The notes: a model not told the origin generated them from the sequence alone. Shown: positions 19,491 to 29,678, numbered from the stretch's first letter. The stretch is DNA of 64,000 nt from CAZLMW01 sp964560875 (GCA_964560875.1 CAZLMW010000034.1:5944-69943), one strand, 5' to 3'. Made by a program: numbers and translations.

Positions 19491-20326
19491 CGACGGCAGA
19501 TGCGGGGAAGAGCCTCAACCCCTCGGACGTGGTCCCCTGCGGCGTTCTGATCCAAACTCCCGGCATGGCAATCGCACCGGGCCGCTCGGCCTATCTTGAG
19601 ACTTCGGAGCAACCGGCGGGACCCTTCTTCCTCTTGGGCCTGCCGGTCGCCGTGTACCTGTTTTCGCTGCTGCGTTTCCCGTACGGGCACTGGACGGACG
19701 CGCTGCCTCATCGTTTCGCGTTGCGGGGGCTGTGTATGGATCTGGGCTGGACCGCCTGGGGATGCGTCGCGCTCGGGCTGATCGGGCTGTGGATGACCGG
19801 CACCGGTGGCATCCGAACCGTCGCAACGGAAGGTCGGCTCGTCCGCACGCGTTGGCCGATGCTCTTCTTGCGCAAAGTGTGGCAGGCGGACGCCATCGAG
19901 TTCATCGCCGCCAAGGCCGAAGAGCGCTACCGCCAACGCAACGGGGTCTCGCAGCGCTACACCGTGTACGCCATCGTGGTGCGACCGTTCGAGGGTGGAG
20001 ATGTGTTCCTGGCTCACGGCGGCGGCGACCTCGCGCGCGCTGCTCAACTCGCCGCACCGCTCGCGCGCGACGCCGGGGTCCCCGCCAAGCTGATCTACCT
20101 CGATGGAACCGTGAAATCGATCGGCACGACCGACATGGAATCGATCGACGTCGGGCTCAGCGGCGGCATGCGCGCCTGGTACATCATCAGCGGCGTGCTG
20201 GGCGCCGCGATCCTCGCCGCAACGGTGCTCGTGCAGCTCAACGTCGACAAGCTCGGCCTCCATCGCATCGACACGTGTTTGCCGCCGGACGCCATCTTGC
20301 GACTGCTCGGCGGGGGACCGATGTGA
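19487..20326 (+). CDS. Membrane protein of unknown function
   Basis: Up to 279 residues from a TTG at 19487 that overlaps the preceding stop; an ATG at 19565 (MAIAPGRS) is an alternative start. There are two hydrophobic segments in the N-terminal third (FFLLGLPVAVYLFSLL and WGCVALGLIGLWM) and one near the C-terminus (IISGVLGAAILAATVLV). Between them is a soluble domain of about 110 residues (VRTRWPMLFLRKVWQADAIE ... VYAIVVRPFEGGDVF). This layout resembles small PH-like membrane proteins, but I cannot assign a family. Its stop overlaps the GTG start of the patatin-like gene. Confidence 0.8.
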   Translation: MTTADAGKSLNPSDVVPCGVLIQTPGMAIAPGRSAYLETSEQPAGPFFLLGLPVAVYLFSLLRFPYGHWTDALPHRFALRGLCMDLGWTAWGCVALGLIGLWMTGTGGIRTVATEGRLVRTRWPMLFLRKVWQADAIEFIAAKAEERYRQRNGVSQRYTVYAIVVRPFEGGDVFLAHGGGDLARAAQLAAPLARDAGVPAKLIYLDGTVKSIGTTDMESIDVGLSGGMRAWYIISGVLGAAILAATVLVQLNVDKLGLHRIDTCLPPDAILRLLGGGPM

Positions 20327-23300
20327 GCGGGATGGGCACCAGCATCGCTTGGTCGCGCAGATGGGGGCGGTTGTTCGTGTCGTGCGTCGCGCTTGTCAGC
20401 GTGATCACGACACCTGCGGTCGGGCAGAACCCGGCCGCGCAGAACCGGGCAAAGCAGAAGGGGGCAAAGCTGAACCCGGCAAAGCTGAACCCGGCAAAGC
20501 AGAACCGGGCGGCGCAGAACCGGCCGGCGCAGAACCGGGCAGGGCAGAACCGGGCAGGGCAGAACCGGGCAGGGCAGCAAGCACAAACGTCGCCATTCGC
20601 CGAAGCCGAGAGCGTGGCGGGTCCCAAGATCGAACAACTCGGGGGCATCGACTCGACCGTGGACCGCATCGCCGCGCTCGTGGCGGAGCTCAAGGCGTAC
20701 CGCAAGGCACTGCGTGGGCTGGCGAGCGGAGACCTGGTGATGAACCCGGCGCCACCTGCCGACTTGCGGGCCGAAGGAGGACGCGGCCTGGTCGGCGCAA
20801 CGGCTGCATGCGCGTACGACGCGGCGGACAGCCTGGTGGTTGAAATCGGCGGGGGCGTGCTCGAAGACCTGCTGCCGCGCGACATGTTCCCGGAGACGAC
20901 GCGGCTGCGGGAAGAAGCCATTGCCCGCTACGACGCCGGCAAACTCCTGCACGCGTGGCAAGCCGTTCGCAAGCGATCCGGACCCGCCGATTTCGCGTTC
21001 TGCAAACGTCTCCGAGGCGCCGCGCCTGTCGGCAAGAAGCTCACTGTCGGCAAGAAGCTCACTGTCGGCAAGAAGCTCACNNNNNNNNNNNNNNNNNNNN
21101 NNNNNNNNNNNNNNNNNNNNNNNNNNNNNNNNNNNNNNNNNNNNNNNNNNNNNNNNNNNNNNNNNNNNNNNNNNNNNNNNCGGCAAGAAGCTCACTGTCG
21201 GCAAGAAGCTCACTGTCGGCAAGAAGCTCACTGTCGGCAAGAAGCTCACTGTCAGCGACGCGACCAAGCGTCTCGCCGCTGGATATGCGGCCCGAATCGG
21301 ACCGTTCGCGGACGCGGTTGATGCGTTCTTTGCGCGCGCCAATGCCGACGTTGCCCGGGCGTGCGACCGGCTCGTGCAGCGCACGCTCGACCCCCCGTTG
21401 TTGACGGTCAGCGGCGGCGTGAGCCTCGGGTCGTACATGGCCGGGTTTCTCTACTTCTACACCGAGTACCGCAAGAAAGTGGCTGTCGAGCTCCGCGGCT
21501 CCCTGACCGCGCGCTATTGCGGACGCGCCTCGCAACGTCTGCGTTCAGCGCAGGAGGCCCGGCCGGTGCGTGCGTCGGGGGCTTCAGCTGGCTCGATCAA
21601 CGCGTTCCTGTCAGCCATCGGATCGTGTCAGCGACCCGTACTCGACCCGCGACAGTCATGGTTTTGGCGGATCTGGACGACCATCGGCTTCGGCGAGCTC
21701 CTGCCCGGCCCCGATGCGGCGGAAACGCGGGCGGCGAACGTGCTTTTTCGAGAGGGCGCCATCAAGGACAAGCTCGATTTGCTCGAGCGGGCGTGGCCCA
21801 AGATGCCGTGGCTCTCATCTCCCTGCCGGGCCGAAATCGGGTTGCCGGTTACCCACACGCAGCCGCGCCAGGTCGAAGTGAAGGCGACCCACGGTCCGTC
21901 GATGTTCATGCCTCGCGCCTACGAACACCTGTATGTGCGGATGACGTGCGGCAGCGGTAAGCGGCCGGGTTTCGCCGCCATCGTGCCGCCCAAGAGCATG
22001 TCCGGCGCCTTCCACCCGCTGCTCGATGACGGCAACCCCAGGGTCAAATCGGTGTTCAACCTCTTGGCAGCGAGCGCGGCGTTTCCCATCGCATTTCCGC
22101 CACGCGCCGTTCACATGCAGGTCGGCGGCGCCAATCGCAAGGCGTGGATGCGCGACGGCGGGATGATGGACAACGCGCCAGTGTCGGTTGTCGCGCGGTT
22201 GGACACGTGGGATCAGCGCCCGCGAAAGACCCAGCCGCCGTTGTTGTTTATCGACCCGGACGCAACCGAGTGGATCTACGCCCCCGAGCCCGATGGTGGC
22301 CGCGCCAAGAGCTTGCTCGGCGATCTTGCGTCGATGGCCGCGCTCTATGTGGATTCACTGCAGGTGCGCGACTTCATTGAACACTACGCCAAGTCCGGGC
22401 AGCTGCGAGGGCATATCGAGATCCCGCTGCGGACCACGCCGGTCGCCGCGCAGCACTTCGCCAACTTCTCGGGCTTTTTTGAGCGCTCGTTTCGCGAGGC
22501 CGACTTCTACTTCGGGATGCTCGACGCCTGGGCGCACCTTCATCGGACCGACCTCGCCTTCCGATTGCTGCACAAATCCGGGCGGCTTCCGGCGATCCAG
22601 AGCGAGGAGTTCACGTGCCTTCGCGAAGCTCGCCGCGCCGAAACCGATGCCGATGAAGCCGACGATGCCAACGATTCCAACGATAGCGACGATGCCGAGG
22701 CCTTTGACGGCGAGCGGCCGGCGCTGGGCGCGTGCGAAAGGTTGCTCGGAGCGGCATCGGTGGACGATGAACGCGGGCGGCGACTGCGCCAACTCCAGGC
22801 GATTTACGAGGCGTCCAACGCGCTTCGCAAGAAGCTATGCCGGGTGCGAAAAGCGGGTTGCATGACCTCGTCAGAGGCGACCGATTTCTTCTTCGCGACA
22901 TTGGCGAGCGAGGGTTTTCGGTGGTTCGATTTCGCGGACGGAGACGTGCTGCAGAAGGACGACTTGTACGGCCGTCTGCGCGACCTGTTGGAGCGCGAGA
23001 TGTTCCGACTCGGCCACCGCCAACCGGACACGCTCGACCGCGTCTTGCTCGAACTGGGCGGTCGCTGGCTCGCCAATGGCATCGTATTCAGGCCCTACGT
23101 AACGGCGCTCCGCCTGGGCACCGGCATCATGGGCGCCGCGACGACGCTTCGGCTGGACGCTGCTCACACGCCTTTCGCTGGTGTCCAGCGCGGTCTGCGG
23201 CTCGTCGCTGGGCTCGATTTCGCCCTCGCGCCCAGCCAGGACCGCCACGACTTCGCGGGATATGCAGGCTTGGAGGTGTCGCCGTTGCGCGTCGCTGTCC

Positions 23301-23536
23301 CCAACTCGGTCGTGCCTTACGTACAGCTCGAGCTCGGCGCCGGCGCGGCGTGGTCGTGGCGCTGGATAACCGCGGCCAACCTGGGCATGCGCGACGAGCT
23401 TGTTCCGCAAGGCTGGGCGACGCTCGCGTTCGCGCAACGCGTGGGTCTGCGGGTTCGCTATCGGCGGCCGTTGGGCGGGTTCGGGACCCTCTCGGACGGG
23501 CTGGCGGCGGAGATGGCGTGGAGATGGCTGTGGTAG
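20323..23536 (+). CDS. Exported patatin-like phospholipase with NRAxQ and GKKLTV repeats (interrupted by assembly gap)
   Basis: This is one gene split by the 100-N gap at 21081-21180. Before the gap the frame reads GKKLTV repeats and after it again GKKLTV, but 100 is not a multiple of three, so the frame appears to shift. It starts at GTG (20323) or ATG (20332). A signal peptide ends near PAVGQ, followed by about ten NRAxQ pentads and a helical region, then the GKKLTV array. The patatin domain has GGVSLGSYMAG (oxyanion region), GASAGSINAF (nucleophile Ser) and DGGMMDN (catalytic Asp). An acidic insert (DEADDANDSNDSDD) and a beta-rich C-terminal region like an outer-membrane barrel follow. This recalls PlpD-type self-secreted patatins. 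The membrane-lipid substrate is unknown. Confidence 0.88.
20428..20577. repeat. About ten 15-bp repeats encoding NRAxQ pentads
   Basis: Ten units of 15 bp follow one another just after the signal peptide of the patatin-like protein. They encode variants of NRAGQ, NPAKL and NRAKQ; the last three units are nearly identical. The unit keeps frame. Confidence 0.85.
21028..21250. repeat. 18-bp tandem array (GKKLTV) containing a 100-N assembly gap
   Basis: Full units of GTCGGCAAGAAGCTCACT lie at 21028-21063 and 21197-21250, with partial units touching the N run at 21081-21180. Joining the array in register needs a missing length of 3+18n bases, which 100 does not satisfy. The N count is therefore a placeholder and the true copy number is unknown. 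Confidence 0.9.
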
Positions 23537-26337
23537 CCACCGACGACCCGCGCCTGCGCCAGACGTTTATCGGTCGCCGCGCTGAGCTCGATGTGGTCAA
23601 GCGCGCCGCACGGGACGCGCAGCGGCGAAAAGTCGCTGTGGCGGTCGAAATCGTTGGCGATCCCGGCGCTGGGAAGTCCGCGTTCGCCGAGCGGGCCATC
23701 CAAGACCTCGTGCGAGCCGGCCTGGAGCCGAGATTGGTCCTGCGCGGGCGTTGCGAGGAGGTCGACCGGCAGCCCCTGGGCCTGTTCCGCGCGATGGCAG
23801 AGGGTCTGCGACGGGCGGCGGGGGGCGATGACGAGTCAGACCTCGTCGACGCGCTGTCGGACTGGTGCACTGACGGCGCGGTATTGCGGCGTCTCGTGCA
23901 AGCGCGGCGCGGAATCGAACAGCTGCTCAGCGGGGACGCCGGCCAGTCGGAGAGCGCCGAATCCGTGATGATGAGCGTCCAAAGCGGCTTGTGCGGACTG
24001 CTGACTGCCGTGTCCCAAGCCGGGACCGGTCCCGTCGTCGTCGTGCTCGATGACGTGCAATGGGTCGATGATGTGTCCGCGCGGATCGGCGCGGCCGTGT
24101 TCAGCTCGATGACCGGCACCCGCGGTTTGCTAGCGCTCATGATACGGCGAAAAGGGGCTGCCATTGCCGGCAGGTGGCGGTCCCGACTGCAGCTCGAGCG
24201 GGTCGATATCGAGCCTCTCGACCTCGTTGACACACGATCGCTGGTCATCGGTTTGCTCGGTGACGGCGTGGCGCGCCGCCTTGCGAAGAGCATCGCCGAG
24301 TTGGCGTCGGGCAACCCGTTTATGGCCGAGCAGGTGGCGTCCCTGATGATCGACCGCGGCGCTGTGATTCCAGCGACGAACGGTTGGGCGGCGCGCGGCG
24401 ACTTTGACCCCGGGGATGTGCCGGACAGTGTTGAAGGTGTCGTGGCCGAGCGCGTTGCTTGCCTTGGGGCCGACACCCGGCTGGTCCTGGCAGCCTGCGC
24501 GCTTATTGGCGATGTGGTCGAGCGCCAGGTCCTCGACCGGACCCTCGATGGCGGGCAACGCACGCTCCAGATTCGTGACAGGGCTGTGCTATCGACCGCT
24601 CCGCACGTGGCCCGGCTCGTTGCGCGCGGGCTGCTTGTTTGCACCTCGGACCCGCGCGATCGGCGTCATGATCGGCTGTCTTTCCGTCACCGAATCGTGA
24701 AAAACGCGGCTGTCGAGAGCTTGGCGGCCAAGGATCGCGCGGCCTTTCACACCGCCGCCGCCACGGCGCTGGCGCGACGCTATGAGGACGCGCTCAACCC
24801 CTGGTTCGGCGCGATTGCCGGGCACTACGACGCGGCAGGCGACAAGACCGAAGCGCTGACCTGGAGGATGAGGGCAGGGCGCTACGCGATGGCCGTCGGC
24901 TCGCTCGACGAAGCGCGGCGGGATCTCGAACGCGCGGTCACCCTTGCCGTCGATTCGGGGTCAACACGAACACTGGCGTCGGCGCTCTGCGCCCTTGCCG
25001 AGGTCCAACTGTCTCGCGGCGACTGCGACGAGGCCGGCGAAACCTGCGACCGCGGCCTGAAGGCACAACCCGACACCCCCACGGCAGCGAGGCTTCTCTA
25101 CGTGCAAGCACGTGCCCTGACAGAGCTGCAGAAAGCCGACCGTGCCCAAGAGGTTGCCGATCTCGCCCAGGTGCGGGCGCCGGCCGACGACGCAGAGCTG
25201 CGTGGCCGTCTTTGCCTGTTGCGGGCGCGGTTGCGTCGTTATGCGCTGGACATTGACGGGGCATACGAGCGCCTGGCCGAAGCGGAGACGCTGGTCGCCG
25301 ACGTCGAAGATGACACCCTGCGGATCGATGTCTGGGTCGAACGCGCGTACGCCGCCGCCCAACGCGCCGATGAAGCGGTCGTGGCCCGGATGTACGCCCG
25401 CCTGACCGACGCCTTGTCCACCGACAACATCGCGGCGCGAGGAGCCGCCTTGACCGCTGTTGGCCTGCTCGCGTGCTCGTACTTCGGGGATATGCCCGCC
25501 GCCGCACGCGCCTACGACGAGGCGGCGCGTTTGCACAACGACGCGGGCGAGCTGGCGCGCTATTTCGACGCGCAAATCGGCGTCCTGATGACCCGTTGCT
25601 ACCTTGGTCGGCTGCACGAAGGCGAGCGGATGCGGCGCGGTCTGATCGCGCTGGCCGAGGCCGTCGACGTGCCGCGCCACGCCATCAACATGGACCTCAT
25701 CCTCGCGACGCACAGCTTTCATCGGGGCGAACTCAAACGCGCGCTCAAGGAGATCCGCCGCGGCCTTGGTCGCATCGACCGTCTCGACGTGCCCCTCGCG
25801 CGCGCGGATCGCGAGATGTTCGCGTACATCGAAGGGCAAATCCGCTTCGAGCTTGGCGAGCATGAACAAGGCCAGCGGCTCGTCGAGGACGCCGTCACAT
25901 CGTGGCACCAAGCTGGCAAACTGCTGCTGTTTCGCCACGAAGCCGACCTCGTGCTCGCCGATATGTTCATCGCGCGCGGTGACCCCAAGGGCGCCCACGT
26001 AGCCCTGCAACGGGCAGAATCTGCGCTGCAGCGAATTCCCAGTCGCTACTACCGGGCATGGGCGGCATCGTCGCGCGCTGCTGTCGCGACGTTGTGGGGC
26101 GATCTCGACGACGCGGTCGAATGTGCCGTTCGGGCGGAGCACTTTGCGGTGTCCGGTGGCAGCGACTATCAGCGTGTTCGCGCGATGACCGAACACGGTG
26201 CGGCGCTGCTTGCTGCGGGACGTGAGCAGTGCCTGGTGGTGCTGGAGGAAGCCGCCGGCCTCGCCGATCGATGCGGCGCGACCGGGCTCAGAAGGCGCAT
26301 CGCCAAATTGGCCACGCGGGCGCAGAGCTGGGGCTAA
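23524..26337 (+). CDS. STAND/AAA-type ATPase with C-terminal helical (TPR-like) repeats
   Basis: This 937-residue cytoplasmic protein starts at an ATG 13 bp inside the end of the patatin-like gene. The N-terminus has the IGRRAELDVV signature of the AAA_16/LuxR-type ATPases, a Walker A GDPGAGKS at about residues 45-52 and a Walker B VVVVLDDVQWVDD near 170-180. A winged-helix-like region follows. From about residue 430 to the end come helical repeats of TPR type (ALCALAEVQLSRGDCDEAGE). No DNA-binding, cyclase or kinase domain is attached, so the output is unclear. The family includes MalT-like regulators and STAND sensors. Coupling to an exported phospholipase suggests a linked job, which is inference. 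Confidence 0.88.
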   Translation: MAVVATDDPRLRQTFIGRRAELDVVKRAARDAQRRKVAVAVEIVGDPGAGKSAFAERAIQDLVRAGLEPRLVLRGRCEEVDRQPLGLFRAMAEGLRRAAGGDDESDLVDALSDWCTDGAVLRRLVQARRGIEQLLSGDAGQSESAESVMMSVQSGLCGLLTAVSQAGTGPVVVVLDDVQWVDDVSARIGAAVFSSMTGTRGLLALMIRRKGAAIAGRWRSRLQLERVDIEPLDLVDTRSLVIGLLGDGVARRLAKSIAELASGNPFMAEQVASLMIDRGAVIPATNGWAARGDFDPGDVPDSVEGVVAERVACLGADTRLVLAACALIGDVVERQVLDRTLDGGQRTLQIRDRAVLSTAPHVARLVARGLLVCTSDPRDRRHDRLSFRHRIVKNAAVESLAAKDRAAFHTAAATALARRYEDALNPWFGAIAGHYDAAGDKTEALTWRMRAGRYAMAVGSLDEARRDLERAVTLAVDSGSTRTLASALCALAEVQLSRGDCDEAGETCDRGLKAQPDTPTAARLLYVQARALTELQKADRAQEVADLAQVRAPADDAELRGRLCLLRARLRRYALDIDGAYERLAEAETLVADVEDDTLRIDVWVERAYAAAQRADEAVVARMYARLTDALSTDNIAARGAALTAVGLLACSYFGDMPAAARAYDEAARLHNDAGELARYFDAQIGVLMTRCYLGRLHEGERMRRGLIALAEAVDVPRHAINMDLILATHSFHRGELKRALKEIRRGLGRIDRLDVPLARADREMFAYIEGQIRFELGEHEQGQRLVEDAVTSWHQAGKLLLFRHEADLVLADMFIARGDPKGAHVALQRAESALQRIPSRYYRAWAASSRAAVATLWGDLDDAVECAVRAEHFAVSGGSDYQRVRAMTEHGAALLAAGREQCLVVLEEAAGLADRCGATGLRRRIAKLATRAQSWG

Positions 26338-26352
26338 TCCCAATGCGCGATG

Positions 26353-27354
26353 TCACTTCGCTGGCGCGCCGGTGGCTGCCGCAAACCTGTCGATGATGCG
26401 CACCTTCTTGCCGCGAATCTCGATCGCCGCCGAACGCCCGCCGTATGCCCGCGCCATGCCGACGTCGATACGCCACACACGGCCGCTGCAGGCCTGGGTC
26501 GGGCCGTTGGGCTGGACGGTGTGGGCGACAACCATGCGCTTGACCCCGGTCAATTCCAGCGTCTCTGCCAGCGTCTCGCACATATCCGGGTTGTCCTTCT
26601 CGGCGAATTTACGCAGCCATAATGGGCTGTCGGCGCGATTGACCCACCGCGGCATCCTGCGATCCCCGAGCAACCACATGCGCGTCTCGCGATTGATTCG
26701 ATTGAGGCCGTACCGCGCGTACTTGGGCAGCAACCCTCCGTGGACGAAGAGCGTGTTGCCAACGACCGCGACAACCCCAAACCGCGCGATCCGGCGAGCC
26801 CAGAGTCCGCCGGGACTGAATGCAGCTTTGCGCGCCGCATCGAACGCCGGCAGCTCGGCCTTGGGTGCCGCGTGCTCCAAACCGGGGGTGGAATCAAAGT
26901 CGCTGAAACCGCCGGGCGTGACGTAGCGGAAATCGCCGACCGCGTTCATGACTTCATGGTTGCCGATCAGCGTGATCACGCGGCCACCGACAGCAGCGGC
27001 CTCCCCGCGGAGTCGCCGCATGAGCTCGAGGATCGCGCGCTCGTCTTCACCCCGGTCGAGGATGTCTCCGACCTGCACCAGCACCGCCTTGCCGCCGATC
27101 CACTTGTCGCGCCTATCGACCACGCCGGTCATCCGCAGCACGCGGCGCAGACTCAGAAGATCGCCGTGTACGTCTCCGATCGCGACGATGCGAGCCGCGG
27201 CGGGCAACCGCGTGTCCTGTAGACCGCCGGGATCATTGGCCGTCGACCTGGTTGGATTCAGCAGGACCGTGCCGCCGCATCCCGCGATGAGGATCGCGCC
27301 AACGAAGGCCGCAATGGTTCCAATCACAGTGCTGCTGGCCGGCGTTCCGTTCAC
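26353..27354 (-). CDS. PPP-family (Shewanella-like) metallophosphatase lipoprotein
   Basis: This 333-residue protein has a lipobox ending at Cys26 (ILIAGC), so it is anchored in an envelope membrane. All PPP phosphatase metal motifs are visible: GDVHGD (about residue 59), GDILDRG (about 96), GNHE (about 131), HGG and a final AHT. The residues between them fit the Shewanella-like phosphatases, which remove phosphate from Ser/Thr or Tyr of proteins. It is convergent with the ATPase gene (16 bp apart) and divergent from a kinase-like lipoprotein. A kinase/phosphatase pair acting outside the cytoplasm is possible but unproven. Confidence 0.88.
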   Translation of the reverse strand: MNGTPASSTVIGTIAAFVGAILIAGCGGTVLLNPTRSTANDPGGLQDTRLPAAARIVAIGDVHGDLLSLRRVLRMTGVVDRRDKWIGGKAVLVQVGDILDRGEDERAILELMRRLRGEAAAVGGRVITLIGNHEVMNAVGDFRYVTPGGFSDFDSTPGLEHAAPKAELPAFDAARKAAFSPGGLWARRIARFGVVAVVGNTLFVHGGLLPKYARYGLNRINRETRMWLLGDRRMPRWVNRADSPLWLRKFAEKDNPDMCETLAETLELTGVKRMVVAHTVQPNGPTQACSGRVWRIDVGMARAYGGRSAAIEIRGKKVRIIDRFAAATGAPAK

Positions 27355-27491
27355 GATGGGCCGATTGTCGCCGATTCCACGGCGGGAGTCACCGCGACGA
27401 GCTGCAAAGCCCGCGGAAATACGGACAGGGCTGGTTCTCGTCCCAACCCCCGTTTACATTGCGGCTCGACTGCCAATGCAGGAGGTCAGCG

Positions 27492-28871
27492 GTGGCGCGA
27501 CAATCACGGCGACGTGAACGTGTGGGGCGGTCGATTGCGCACGCGATCGTGGCATTGGTCGTCCTGTTCGGGCTGGGGTGTGGCGCAAGCAACGTCAAGG
27601 CCCACCACACCGGCAAGTTCGACGGTCGCAGCCCGGTCGTCGATCTCGGCACCTGCTGCGTCGGCTATGATCCGAGCAGCAAGGTCGCGCCCGTCTACAA
27701 CAAGAATCGCAAACTCCCCACGTTGTGGTGGCCCGTCGTCGACGCCAAGGGCACGCCATGGCCCGCAGGCCATCGTCACGACGCGTATTTCACCGGCGAC
27801 AAGATCAACAAGACGCGTTCCAAGCGTCCCGCCAACTACCGGTACACGCCCGGGCCAAACGCAGAGGCAGGCCGCTTCGCCGTCGATCTCGCGCGCCTCT
27901 ACCCCAAGCTCAAGACGGTGGATTTTCGGGAATTCCAATCCCATGAAGACGGTGGGCTCACCGAAGAGGGCAAGGCGGAGGTCAAGGAGTGGTTGCGCGC
28001 CCGCTACGGGGCGGATTCGACCGTCAAACGACTCGGTGCGGGCGGGTTTTCCGTCGCCTATCGCGTCTGCCGGCGCGCCAACGATTGCCTGGTGGTGAAG
28101 ATCCGCAAGATGACCCCGACGTTCGCGGGCTGGAAACGAATCCGCTATGCCGTCGACGCCGCGACGGAGCTCAAACGGGATCTCGCCATCGCGGAGGTCG
28201 CGCGCAACGTCACGTCTTGGACTGCGTGGGTCGACAAATCGGGCCAGCCGGTGCCGTTCAAGATCGACGGAAAAGCGCTCCCCACGCCGTCCGGCACAGC
28301 CTCCAAACCGAGCAGACGCCTCGCTCGCGCCGCCGGATTCACCAACGCCAGCCTGTTGAGCGACGGCGCCGTCGAACAGGTGTTGATCGCGTTCCCGTCC
28401 AACCCGACGGTCGACGGCTTGTTGGCCCAAGCGGCCAACCCGGCCAGTGAGCTGCGCAAGCAGGCCAATGTCGAGGCCGGCGCCAATCGGGTCGTCAGCG
28501 CCAGCGAAATCAACGAGTTCTTCGACCAATACAGCAAGCTGAGTCGCATCGGACCCGAGGTCATCAAGGTCGACGCCTTCTTCCAATCCTGCCGCCGCTT
28601 CGCCGGGCTACCAACCGTTGCCGGGTTCTGCGTGACCCTGCGGCGCTCGTTCGCGATCCCCGACGACTTCAACGACCGGGTGGCCGCGCTTGAATGGATG
28701 TACAGGGACAGCGCCGCTGATGTGATTCGTTTTACGCGACGCAACTTCGGCCGCGCGCTCGGCAACCCGGCGCCCGACGGCCTGTTCCGCGAGGTTGGGC
28801 TCGACTTCAACCACGGCCGCAACGCCGGCTGGGATCCTGCCTCTCGCCAATTCGTCCTGTTCGATTTCTAG
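27492..28871 (+). CDS. Lipoprotein with protein-kinase-like motifs
   Basis: The GTG at 27492 was chosen because a perfect AGGAGG lies 6 bp upstream; the product is 459 residues. The signal ends in a lipobox GLGC (Cys30). Near residue 180 is LGAGGFSVAYRV, like a kinase glycine loop, and at about 199-205 VVKIRK supplies a candidate ATP-binding Lys. The last 25 residues hold DFNHGRN and then FVLFDF, with spacing like the catalytic loop and DFG motif of kinases. The protein ends at DF, so the activation segment and lower C-lobe are missing. It may be an inactive or divergent kinase fold. A kinase outside the cytoplasm would be unusual. Confidence 0.8.
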   Translation: MARQSRRRERVGRSIAHAIVALVVLFGLGCGASNVKAHHTGKFDGRSPVVDLGTCCVGYDPSSKVAPVYNKNRKLPTLWWPVVDAKGTPWPAGHRHDAYFTGDKINKTRSKRPANYRYTPGPNAEAGRFAVDLARLYPKLKTVDFREFQSHEDGGLTEEGKAEVKEWLRARYGADSTVKRLGAGGFSVAYRVCRRANDCLVVKIRKMTPTFAGWKRIRYAVDAATELKRDLAIAEVARNVTSWTAWVDKSGQPVPFKIDGKALPTPSGTASKPSRRLARAAGFTNASLLSDGAVEQVLIAFPSNPTVDGLLAQAANPASELRKQANVEAGANRVVSASEINEFFDQYSKLSRIGPEVIKVDAFFQSCRRFAGLPTVAGFCVTLRRSFAIPDDFNDRVAALEWMYRDSAADVIRFTRRNFGRALGNPAPDGLFREVGLDFNHGRNAGWDPASRQFVLFDF

Positions 28872-28886
28872 TAGCGACCCGGCAGT

Positions 28887-29678
28887 CTATTTTTTCGGCG
28901 CAGGCTTCGCTTCTGGAGCCGCAGGCGCTTCCTTGGCAGGCTCAGCGGCTTTCTTTTTGGGCGGCGCTTTGCGCGTGCGGCCTGCTCCGGCCATGTAGTC
29001 ACCGAACGCGGCCAGGGAGCGTTTTGCGGACTCGCTGACTTCCTTGGCGCGGCTGTCGAGGGCGACACGCTCAAGGATGCCGAAGACGTCGTCGGGCACG
29101 GAGCTGGACTCGATCCAGGTGATCTTTGTCTTGGTGCCTTGTGCCAACAGTGTCAGCTTGCCTGTGCGCGGGATCGTGTCGCTGCTCTTCCACATGAAGT
29201 AGCTGACGCTGCTGCCTTCTTCGACGCCCTCGAGCAGCACGCGCAGGACCGCCTCACCGCCGGCGTGGACCTCGGCGATCGCGTTGCGCCCGGTCGTGCC
29301 AGCGGGGAATTGGGGTTGCGCACCAGTCGCCTTCACGTCGGTGTTCCAGTGTTTCCAGGTCGACAAGTCCTGGAGCGCCGCGAACGTCCTATGAACGTCG
29401 CTGGGCACCTCGATCGAGACTTCGACCTTCCATTCGCTGGGCAGCGTCGTCGCCCATCCCAACACGCCGAGTAAACCCGCCAGGGGCAGAATCGCGAGCG
29501 TCGCACGGAACGCCACTTCAGCCTTGCTGGCCTTGCGCCGCATCCATTTCAGCTGAGCTTGCCGCTTGCGCTCTTTCTTGCGCGCGGTCTTTAGCTGGTC
29601 CTTCTTCTTCTGCTCTGAGACCGACAGCACCTTCTTATTGCGGGTGCGCAACTGGGGTCCAGTGTCGCGAAGGAGCAT
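28887..29678 (-). CDS. SRPBCC-fold membrane-anchored protein
   Basis: 263 residues from an ATG at 29678 preceded by GAGG. A strongly basic N-terminus (KKKDQLKTARKKERKRQ) leads into a membrane helix (FRATLAILPLAGLLGVLGWA). Next is an SRPBCC/polyketide-cyclase-like domain: WKVEVSIEVPSDVHRTFAAL, WKHWNTDV, then TKITWIE. The C-terminal tail is Lys/Ala/Pro-rich. The fold binds hydrophobic ligands in other families; no active-site residues can be named here. It converges with the kinase-like gene 15 bp away. Confidence 0.82.
   Translation of the reverse strand: MLLRDTGPQLRTRNKKVLSVSEQKKKDQLKTARKKERKRQAQLKWMRRKASKAEVAFRATLAILPLAGLLGVLGWATTLPSEWKVEVSIEVPSDVHRTFAALQDLSTWKHWNTDVKATGAQPQFPAGTTGRNAIAEVHAGGEAVLRVLLEGVEEGSSVSYFMWKSSDTIPRTGKLTLLAQGTKTKITWIESSSVPDDVFGILERVALDSRAKEVSESAKRSLAAFGDYMAGAGRTRKAPPKKKAAEPAKEAPAAPEAKPAPKK

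Noticed and set aside
21028..21250. CRISPR-like array
   Set aside because: The units are direct 18-bp coding repeats with no spacers.
22837..23523. Upstream extension of the STAND ATPase
   Set aside because: It overlaps the patatin-like gene in another frame and has Arg-rich shadow composition; the ATPase signature begins after the ATG at 23524.
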